A program made the translations under genes and the position numbers. Under the pieces are notes generated by a model. It did no database searches, was not told where the DNA came from, and saw nothing but the letters and a program-made list of their open reading frames with translations. This document shows, one piece after another, positions 6,500 to 12,423 of a stretch of DNA of 12,423 bases (position 1 is the first letter of the stretch; every line of letters begins with the position of its first letter). Origin of the DNA: SOIA01 sp050116035. GTDB lineage: Bacteria; Acidobacteriota; Aminicenantia; Aminicenantales; Aminicenantaceae. The stretch spans positions 1-12,423 of the forward strand of contig JASFPJ010000073.1 of the NCBI GenBank assembly GCA_050116035.1. Direction: 5' to 3'.

Positions 6500-8014
6500 A
6501 TGGCGAAAGATGGCTTTAACCGTTTTGTTTCTTCAACCTCCATCCCTGAACCGACTCATTCTGCTCATCGGCCTCGGTCTAGCGCTGGTGGTTTGTTCCT
6601 GGTTATCAAAAAGCATATTCTTCCCTGGACCTTGGTCTTTGTTCTCTCTTTCTCTTTCTCAACAGCCCACAGCTCGCAGCGACAAACCAAGATACCACGC
6701 GAGCGGTTCGATACTCTCTATATCGAAGGGAAACACCTTTTTTACGAAATCCTAAGGCGGGAGGCTCAAAAAATGCAACTCGTCGACAAAGAAAGAGAAA
6801 CGCTCTCAAAAGCCAAAAAGAAGATCCCCGGTCTCTATGAGCATCTGATGAATTTTTATTATTTTCATAAGAGACCGGATGGAAAAAAAGGAGTGAATTT
6901 CCGGTCACATCTCCTGAATTTTTCCAGAAACATGGCGGAAGAATTCATTCAATCCATAACAGAATTTTCCCCTGATGGAGAAACGCCATCCTTGGAATCT
7001 CTTCTCTACTCCACGGGATATTTCTCAAGGCAAATGTTCCCCATCTACCGGGAATACAGAAGGCCTATAGGAAAACAGGTGAGAGCGCAATGGGTGCTGG
7101 ATGAATTAAAAATCAAGGATGTGCATCGGATCTCAAAGGGGAAGGGCATTAAGTTGGCCATCATAGATACAGGGATTGACCCAACCCTGAGAGAGATTAA
7201 ATCAAGAATCGTCAAATGGAAAAATTTTCTTGACGGTTCAAAACCATATTTTGAGAAAGGAAGATTTCCCTTTGACTGGAGCGGCCACGGGACATCAATC
7301 GCATCGATTGTTTTTCAGGTTGCACCCGAAATCGAACTGGCCATCGTCAAGGTTTATGACAACGAAACCATGCGCACTGTTCCTCCGAGCCGATGGAGTG
7401 CTTATCTTTTCGCTGCAGGGATGATCTGGGCAGCTGAGAACGGAGCCGATATCATCAACCTCAGTGCAGCTTTTCGAGTCGACACAAAAGCCATTCGGGA
7501 AGCAGCCAAGTACTGTTGGGAGAAAAACGTATTGGTGGTTTCACCCATAGCCAATGTATCGGAAAACGAGGGCGATAAAACTCTGTATTTCCCAGCGGCC
7601 TATCCCTGGACTATTGCGGTTGGCGGCGTTGAAAAGCACAACGGAAAGCTTCGAGTATCCAAATTCACACCTGAAGCGGTATATCTGGATGTGGTCGCTC
7701 CAGCTTCCGGAATTTACGGGGAAATGCCTTCCTATCTCGACAGCCGGAAAAAGCCTCAAACCCATCACGGCAATTCGATCGCGGTCCCCTTCGTCGCCGG
7801 AACAGCCTCACTCATGCTTTCTGCCATGGAGGACCGAACTCTTCTTAAGCTTAAAGAAAAATCTGGGAACTTGGTTGAAACTGTTCGCATAATGCTGAGA
7901 AAAACATCCTCCAACGCCATCCTGGGATTCGACAAGCCCAATCCGACCTCAGGCTATGGATTTATCAACATCCAGAAGGCAGTCGAGATGGCTAGAAACT
8001 TCAGGATGGAGTAG
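6500..8014 (+). CDS. Secreted subtilisin-family (S8) serine protease
   Basis: The protein has 504 residues from ATG 6500. AAGGGAG lies very close to the ATG, so a slightly later start is possible, such as TTG at codon 32, which would give a shorter signal. A hydrophobic segment, LPWTLVFVLSFSFSTA (about 41-56), precedes the mature part and serves as signal peptide or anchor. Residues about 65-190 look like an N-terminal pro-region (charged, helical). The catalytic domain follows: Asp223 in LAIIDTGID, His263 in SGHGTSIAS, oxyanion Asn352 in SPIANVSE and Ser426 in HHGNSIAVPFVAGTASLML. The full triad is present, although the serine motif is GNSIAVP instead of the usual GTSMAxP. No C-terminal sorting domain is seen. 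The gene stands alone, is driven by a sigma-54 motif and converges with the GH116 gene 30 bp away. Confidence 0.88.
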   Translation: MAKDGFNRFVSSTSIPEPTHSAHRPRSSAGGLFLVIKKHILPWTLVFVLSFSFSTAHSSQRQTKIPRERFDTLYIEGKHLFYEILRREAQKMQLVDKERETLSKAKKKIPGLYEHLMNFYYFHKRPDGKKGVNFRSHLLNFSRNMAEEFIQSITEFSPDGETPSLESLLYSTGYFSRQMFPIYREYRRPIGKQVRAQWVLDELKIKDVHRISKGKGIKLAIIDTGIDPTLREIKSRIVKWKNFLDGSKPYFEKGRFPFDWSGHGTSIASIVFQVAPEIELAIVKVYDNETMRTVPPSRWSAYLFAAGMIWAAENGADIINLSAAFRVDTKAIREAAKYCWEKNVLVVSPIANVSENEGDKTLYFPAAYPWTIAVGGVEKHNGKLRVSKFTPEAVYLDVVAPASGIYGEMPSYLDSRKKPQTHHGNSIAVPFVAGTASLMLSAMEDRTLLKLKEKSGNLVETVRIMLRKTSSNAILGFDKPNPTSGYGFINIQKAVEMARNFRME

Positions 8015-8044
8015 AGGCAGGAATGGATCGCCTGAAAACTGAAC

Positions 8045-10819
8045 TCATCGATGAAAATCTATTCTAATGCGGCTGCCTCGTTTGATTTTCACCGGTTTCT
8101 CCAGATGAACAACTGATAATCCTTTCTCCACCTTCAACTTTCCCCTTGCTTGTTCTGAACCGATATGAATATTCTTGATGGACCGGAAACCATAGCCCTC
8201 GGAAACACCGAATTTCGACAGCTCTACATCCCCATATTCAACCTTTAAAACAATTGTGCTACCCTTGACCTCGAAGCTTCCCCACCCGCTTCCACACGAC
8301 CAGAAAGTTGAGAAATCGTCTTTGTTAATTTTTGGAGAAAAGGCGATAAAACTTTTTGCCCCGTCATACTGATAGCCGGAAAGAGCGAGCAGCACAGCCC
8401 AGCTAGCCATAGCACGGGCATAATGATGGCCGCATTCGAGCTCATCCCAGGGATTGCGGTTAAATCCACTGTACCTTTCCCTTAAAGCCTTAACTATGGT
8501 CAAACCTTCATCGATGTGGCCGGAATAAATCAATGAGGCGGCCACCTGGTATTCGATCCCTGTCCAGACCTCATCCGAGTACACAAAGGGCAGGGCCGGC
8601 CTCTTTCCCTTCGGCCAGGAGCAGAGGAGTAGTCCGGCCTCCTCATTCAAAGCATACACTCTTTGAACGTTCGAGAAGCGGCTCAAATCCAAGAGAAAAT
8701 TGTACGTGAAAATGGATTTCATGGCTTTATCCACATGTTCCTGAGGGAGAATGTATCCCAATCCTGCCGCATGAGCCAGATACTGTCCCAAGAGCTGGTC
8801 AGAGAGGCATCCTTCTCCATACTGATATTTGGGCACTATCTCGCCCTTCTCCAGCGCCTCTTTCTTTCCGCCTGGAGATTCTTTTCCTTTGCAGGCTGGA
8901 TTCTCACATTCTTTTTCAGGTGAACGCAGATGCTCAGGCACCACGAGTCCTTCCATGACGTCCACTTTCTGGGTGTAATATTCTCCATTCCAGAGGAGAG
9001 AATCGTAAGACTTCGAGCCTTTCTGGAAAATCTCTAGATATTCTTTCGCTTTTTTCTTATCACCCACTGCCTCTGCCATCTCGCTCCCTGCTTTAAGAGC
9101 GGCCAGGTATAAGGCCCCTGTCATAGTGTTCGGACCGTAAAACTCGATATCGTATGTGTTGTGCTGCTCGCCTTCCATGACTCCGTCTTTGTCAGGATCC
9201 CAGGGCAAGAGCAAACGGTCCTTCTGCCATTCCAGTTCATCTGACACATCCCCCACACCTGTCCAGGCAAACTCGATCGCTGCTTTCACTTTCGGCCAGA
9301 GGGTTCTAAGCCACTCCGCATCTCCGGATAACTTCCACTCGCGGTAAACCCTCACAACATTTCCCATCTGGCCATCCGCACAGGGTTTATACGTCCACCA
9401 GTACTTTCCCAGAGGCATGAGTGTTCGAAACACCTGGTAGCCGTTTTCAAAAGTATTATGAAGGAAATCCGTTTCCCGCACCGTTCTTTCCAGCGAAGGA
9501 AAAAGATAAGCCAGAGTCTGCTCATAATTCCAGACGTGTGTGCAGTTCATCGGGCAGCAGCCAGAATTATCGGTCAAACCTTCAAATCCGAAGAATTTTC
9601 CATCCTCTGCGCGCATCACCAAGTTGGTTTTCAAGGAAGATGTTTGAGAGGATACGGCGTCAAGAAGATAGGAGGGATAGGCGGAGCGAAAAAGAGTGTC
9701 ATGGAATGTCTTTGTATCCTTGTAGAGCTCTTTCTCGTTCCGGATAAAATACCGCGCCACATCCCAGGCATCCTGGAATTTTGAAGCATAATAATTTTTA
9801 AACCTTTTGCCCTTGACCTCCTGTTCTCTATTCCAGTAATTCTCCCTGTTGGGGAAGTACCAGGTGAGATAAAAAGGAACGATTTTCTCCGCACCTGGCT
9901 CGAGCTCCATGCGAACCATAAGAGTCGCCACATCGCTTCTTCCTTCTGGAGACTCCTCGCTGTCCGTCATACGTGCTAACCGTCCATCTTCTGCAAAATC
10001 ATCCCAGAAAATGTGGGCATTATCCCACCATCCTCCTCTGTACCACCGAGTCTGGACATCCACTTCTTTTTCCGACGTCACGAAGGCAATGTTGCCGAAT
10101 TCTACATCATCCTCTGCTCCCCGGTTTGACGTCATCTTAATCCCTCTGAATTTTCCATCGTCGATAAACTGGTTCAAGTTTTTTCCGAAGCTTTTCAGAT
10201 TAGCCTTATCCATTGTTTTGATGGGGTTCAGCATGCTGAAAGCCAGAGAAACACTCACAGGAGAGGCTTTCTCATTCTTGATTCTCCAGTAAAAAACAGC
10301 GGCAGGGATTCCGCTCTTTTCCGGCGACAAAGGGATAAAAGGGTTGAAGGCCTCCAGCTTCACTTCCACAGGAACATCTTCATCCTCAAACCTCAGTGAG
10401 GCAAAAGGGTATTCTCCTTTAAAAATCACTTCTTCAAAGCGGGAAACACCCGGCAGTTGATTCCTGGGTATTCCCATCCAGGCCACATACGGGGAGAAGA
10501 GCCGGCGTTCCAGAATTTTGGCAACAGACTGCTTCCCCTCCTCTCTTGCCCATATAGAAAAAAAAGTGAAATCCGGGTACTTCCCCTTGTCTGGTCTGTT
10601 AAAAATCTCAAGTTCTCTGATCTCACCTCTTCCGCCAAGTGTGATGTTGCCTGTTCCCAATCCTCCTATGGGGAAGGCGATTGTCGCCAGTTCTTTTCCT
10701 GTGAACTCTCTGATTTTTCCTGAATCATACAGCTTTTCTTTTTCATACACTTGATCGCTGCTGAAGATAAAACTAGTTAGAGCCAAAAAAACAGAAAGAC
10801 AGAATACTAATTTCCTCAT
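8045..10819 (-). CDS. Secreted GH116 family glucosidase / GBA2-like glucosylceramidase
   Basis: ATG 10819 (924 residues) is preferred over GTG 10849 because GGGGGA sits 5 nt upstream and MRKLVFCLSVFLALTSFIFS then forms a clean signal peptide. Numbers here are from ATG 10819. The N-terminal beta-sandwich carries the family block AFPIGGLGTGNITLGGRGEI (about 48-67). The (alpha/alpha)6 catalytic domain shows CTHVWNYEQTLAYLFP, DGQMGNVVRVYREWKLSGD, the likely nucleophile Glu549 in MEGEQHNTYD, the likely acid/base Asp674 in CLSDQLLGQ, and NPWDELECGHHYARAMASW. These correspond to the GH116 pair characterised in TxGH116 and human GBA2 (matched from memory). Predicted reaction: retaining hydrolysis of beta-glucosides (possibly beta-xylosides or glucosylceramide-type lipids) outside the cytoplasm. 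The insert about 633-665 with CENPAC may be a small metal or disulfide loop. It has its own promoter and no operon partner. Confidence 0.9.
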   Translation of the reverse strand: MRKLVFCLSVFLALTSFIFSSDQVYEKEKLYDSGKIREFTGKELATIAFPIGGLGTGNITLGGRGEIRELEIFNRPDKGKYPDFTFFSIWAREEGKQSVAKILERRLFSPYVAWMGIPRNQLPGVSRFEEVIFKGEYPFASLRFEDEDVPVEVKLEAFNPFIPLSPEKSGIPAAVFYWRIKNEKASPVSVSLAFSMLNPIKTMDKANLKSFGKNLNQFIDDGKFRGIKMTSNRGAEDDVEFGNIAFVTSEKEVDVQTRWYRGGWWDNAHIFWDDFAEDGRLARMTDSEESPEGRSDVATLMVRMELEPGAEKIVPFYLTWYFPNRENYWNREQEVKGKRFKNYYASKFQDAWDVARYFIRNEKELYKDTKTFHDTLFRSAYPSYLLDAVSSQTSSLKTNLVMRAEDGKFFGFEGLTDNSGCCPMNCTHVWNYEQTLAYLFPSLERTVRETDFLHNTFENGYQVFRTLMPLGKYWWTYKPCADGQMGNVVRVYREWKLSGDAEWLRTLWPKVKAAIEFAWTGVGDVSDELEWQKDRLLLPWDPDKDGVMEGEQHNTYDIEFYGPNTMTGALYLAALKAGSEMAEAVGDKKKAKEYLEIFQKGSKSYDSLLWNGEYYTQKVDVMEGLVVPEHLRSPEKECENPACKGKESPGGKKEALEKGEIVPKYQYGEGCLSDQLLGQYLAHAAGLGYILPQEHVDKAMKSIFTYNFLLDLSRFSNVQRVYALNEEAGLLLCSWPKGKRPALPFVYSDEVWTGIEYQVAASLIYSGHIDEGLTIVKALRERYSGFNRNPWDELECGHHYARAMASWAVLLALSGYQYDGAKSFIAFSPKINKDDFSTFWSCGSGWGSFEVKGSTIVLKVEYGDVELSKFGVSEGYGFRSIKNIHIGSEQARGKLKVEKGLSVVHLEKPVKIKRGSRIRIDFHR

Positions 10820-10868
10820 ATTTTCCCCCAAAGAATAGATTTTATTCACCCGACAAGTATTTTATCAG

Positions 10869-10897
10869 CTTATAGCAAAGGGTGTCGCCAATGTCAA
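10869..10897 (-). promoter_or_regulatory. Sigma-70 promoter of the GH116 gene
   Basis: On the minus strand TTGACA (10897-10892) is a perfect -35, followed by a 17-nt spacer and TATAAG (10874-10869), five of six matches. The predicted start near 10862 gives a leader of about 43 nt to ATG 10819; this favours that ATG over GTG 10849, which would have only about 13 nt. Confidence 0.7.
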
Positions 10898-10932
10898 ATA
10901 AGGGGGAATTTCCAGGAAAGAACAGGATTTAA

Positions 10933-11021
10933 AAGGGGAAAAGATGCCGACATAAAGTGAATTTTTCTCTAAATACAGCTGATGTAATTGAGAAGTCGGC
11001 AGATTTTATGAATGATCCAGG
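10933..11021. repeat. 89-bp direct repeat, copy A
   Basis: It matches 11140-11228 at 87 of 89 positions; the differences are at 10982 and 10984. It contains inverted arms TGCCGAC (10945-10951) and GTCGGCA (10995-11001), plus an inner TTCTC/GAGAA pair. Both differences fall in the loop, so the pairing is kept. The last 13 bases of the copy form the left arm of the hairpin at 11009-11037. The type of element is not recognised. Confidence 0.85.
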
Positions 11022-11037
11022 GAACCTGGGTTATTCA
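11009..11037. repeat. 13-bp stem hairpin with GAA loop
   Basis: TGAATGATCCAGG (11009-11021) pairs with CCTGGGTTATTCA (11025-11037) around GAA, giving 13 pairs with two wobbles. Neither side has a T-tract, so it is not an obvious terminator. The left arm is the end of the 89-bp repeat copy A; copy B ends at the same base and lacks the right arm, so B looks truncated at the neighbouring gene. Confidence 0.6.
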
Positions 11038-11065
11038 CGAGTCGAGGTTGCCTCAGATACAAGGC

Positions 11066-11106
11066 ACAGCGCAAGATGCTGTGGTCGTCCACCGCTCTTG
11101 CGCTGT
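11066..11106. repeat. 10-bp-arm inverted repeat in the spacer between the 89-bp copies
   Basis: ACAGCGCAAG (11066-11075) and CTTGCGCTGT (11097-11106) are exact reverse complements. Inside the loop GTGG (11081-11084) and CCAC (11089-11092) can pair around TCGT. The nested structure is GC-richer than its surroundings and could be a REP-type element or part of a transcribed structure. No gene is seen in 11022-11139. Confidence 0.6.
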
Positions 11107-11139
11107 AACGAAGTAGATGGGGTGAGATCGGCTCGCCCG

Positions 11140-11228
11140 AAGGGGAAAAGATGCCGACATAAAGTGAATTTTTCTCTAAATACAGCTGTTATAATTGAGA
11201 AGTCGGCAGATTTTATGAATGATCCAGG
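11140..11228. repeat. 89-bp direct repeat, copy B
   Basis: This is the second copy, offset exactly 207 bp from copy A. It ends one base before the stop codon of the VWFA-related gene (11229-11231), so the transcript of that gene runs directly into it. The inverted arms are TGCCGAC (11152-11158) and GTCGGCA (11202-11208). With copy A it brackets a 118-bp segment. Confidence 0.85.
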
Positions 11229-12423
11229 CTAGTTGGCGAAATACCCAGACCGGTGCGTCACTTTCAAGTCTTTATCTTTAACTCTGACTTTTATCTGTTT
11301 AAACTGACCATCCTTTTTGTAATTCAAGGGAGAGTAATAGACGAGGTAGTAGTTATCAGACGCCTCTACAGCATCTTTAAACAAAGCCACAGGATTTGCA
11401 GAGCTATGCAAGAATCCTCCTGTGGCGACAGCGACTTCCCGAAAGGCCATGAAGATATCTTCTGAGCTCTCCTCCATATGAACTCCCGGGATCACCTGTG
11501 GAGGCTTTGAAAAGAATAAAAAATGAATAGAAACAGAAGAATCGGCATAAGTCTGTTTGACTTTATCGATATCAATAGAGACATCTCTCTTTCGAGTCCC
11601 GAAAAGCTCTGATAGAGCGAAAACAATATCCTGTCTCTGCTGATTCGCGCTGACATACTGATCTATGACTCTTTGCTCAAGCTGAGGGATGAATTCTCTT
11701 TGATAGAACAAAAAGACATACTTTTGTCCCTCTTTATCTTTTAAATATTCTGCAAAATCCAGAAGTTTCTTCTGGTCAACAGACCTTATATTTTCCAATT
11801 TATTCAAAAGATCTCCGTACAGGGAGAGACTCTCATCGAGTGCTAAACCCCTAAATTCATCGACGCCTGGCTCGTCCATGCTCGTCGACTGGGAAGACAG
11901 CGTTTTAGCAAGACCAGTGAGGTCATTGATGGCGCCCCTGTATTCAGCACTCCCCTGCAAAGCATCTCTTCTTAAAATACCTTTGAGCCGATCCGCAACT
12001 TCCTCTCTGGGCAAAGCATCCAGAACTTCAGTTTTCATCCTGTATGTTTTCATGGGCGTGACGACAACGAGATTATCTCCGGGAAAAAGAACATTATGAA
12101 TAAAATAATCCACTGCCTTTCCCATCCTGGCCGTGTACTCATTGACTTCAAAAAGGAGGTAGAAATTTCTTGAGGTTTGGGGAGTAAACCGTTTATTCTC
12201 TTCTCTTCTTTCAATGTCTGTCTTTTTGACTAAATAGACAGCTTCAATTTTCTGGAGCACTCCATCCTCGAAGACCTCAAAATCATTTATTGTTAGATTA
12301 TCGATGAATGTTTTGCCTTGATACACTCTGACAGGAATCTCGATGTTGACTACCAGTGACTCATGAGTGATTTCCTGGGCAAACAGAGTTAAACCTAGCG
12401 CAAGCACGCCGATTATAATGACT
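11229..12423 (-). CDS. VWFA-related domain protein, acidobacterial type (5' end outside the window)
   Basis: The frame is open through the window edge; before GTG 12407 it reads V-I-I-G, a continuing signal-peptide core, so the true start lies beyond 12423 and the GTG is probably internal. The visible part has the opening block of TIGR03436-type VWFA-related proteins (LTINDFEVFEDGVLQKI) and their closing block (YYLVYYSPLNYKKDGQFK through HRSGYFAN). These proteins are exported and expanded in Acidobacteriota; their function is unknown. The metal-site DxSxS motif of true VWA domains is not evident; the equivalent strand reads NFYLLFEVNEYTARM, so metal-dependent adhesion is doubtful. The middle (about 120-260) is mostly helical and charged. 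The stop codon directly adjoins the 89-bp repeat copy B. Confidence 0.8.
   Translation of the reverse strand, partial: VIIIGVLALGLTLFAQEITHESLVVNIEIPVRVYQGKTFIDNLTINDFEVFEDGVLQKIEAVYLVKKTDIERREENKRFTPQTSRNFYLLFEVNEYTARMGKAVDYFIHNVLFPGDNLVVVTPMKTYRMKTEVLDALPREEVADRLKGILRRDALQGSAEYRGAINDLTGLAKTLSSQSTSMDEPGVDEFRGLALDESLSLYGDLLNKLENIRSVDQKKLLDFAEYLKDKEGQKYVFLFYQREFIPQLEQRVIDQYVSANQQRQDIVFALSELFGTRKRDVSIDIDKVKQTYADSSVSIHFLFFSKPPQVIPGVHMEESSEDIFMAFREVAVATGGFLHSSANPVALFKDAVEASDNYYLVYYSPLNYKKDGQFKQIKVRVKDKDLKVTHRSGYFAN

Noticed and set aside
6510..6755. Overlapping 81-residue frame with a hydrophobic stretch at the start of the protease gene
   Set aside because: It has no ribosome binding site and overlaps the protease frame. 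The hydrophobic run is plausibly a by-product of the signal-peptide codons. I considered a frameshifted protease start but the +1 frame gives no better N-terminus.
10875..10892. Sigma-54-like TTGGCGAC...TTTGCT in front of the GH116 gene
   Set aside because: The GG-to-GC spacing is one base too long and the -24 block is imperfect. A sigma-70 promoter with perfect -35 and 17-nt spacing overlaps it.
10933..11228. CRISPR array
   Set aside because: There are only two copies, 89 bp long and separated by 118 bp, far outside CRISPR repeat and spacer sizes, and no cas genes are present.
10957..11232. 91-residue open frame with a repeated peptide
   Set aside because: The repeat in the peptide only reflects the 89-bp DNA repeat, whose 207-bp offset is a multiple of three. 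There is no convincing start, SD or homology.

Overview
The window reads as a chromosomal segment of an uncultured-type bacterium in or near Acidobacteriota, with Candidatus Aminicenantes the best guess. That inference rests on gene families only: a VWFA-related protein of the acidobacterial type, a large secreted Asp-box (BNR) beta-propeller protein, a secreted GH116 enzyme, strong AAGGAGG ribosome binding sites and AT-rich spacers with palindromic repeats. No rRNA, tRNA, CRISPR array, transposase gene or phage gene was recognised.

Layout. Positions 1-287 hold no gene but carry a perfect 28-bp-arm palindrome that can also end transcription of the first gene. The first gene (288-1793, minus) is the main result. 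It encodes an exported thioredoxin-fold/TPR protein whose first active-site cysteine codon is an in-frame TGA, followed at the right distance by a small hairpin of the bacterial SECIS type. I read it as a selenoprotein with a U-G-G-C active site; conventional gene calling would miss the first 55 residues. A divergent intergenic region with promoters in both directions separates it from a secreted ten-Asp-box propeller protein (2054-4441, plus). Next comes a minus-strand two-gene unit: a DsbD-alpha-like lipoprotein (5286-6176) followed 25 bp later by an exported redoxin (4640-5260). A secreted subtilisin-family protease (6500-8014, plus) follows, preceded by a near-perfect sigma-54 promoter. 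A secreted GH116 glucosidase/glucosylceramidase-like enzyme (8045-10819, minus) has a clear sigma-70 promoter. A 380-bp spacer contains two 89-bp direct repeats and two strong hairpins. The window ends inside a minus-strand VWFA-related protein (11229 to beyond 12423).

How the genes fit together. All seven proteins carry, or appear to carry, export signals, so this is a cell-envelope/secretion neighbourhood. Three of them (the Sec thioredoxin-TPR protein, the redoxin and the DsbD-alpha-like lipoprotein) are thiol-redox proteins. Two of their upstream regions share the 13-bp sequence ATAGGAATTATCA around a -10 element. A joint role in extracytoplasmic thiol handling is inference; the selenocysteine reading is strongly supported by the sequence but needs homologue alignment and a genome-wide check for the Sec machinery.
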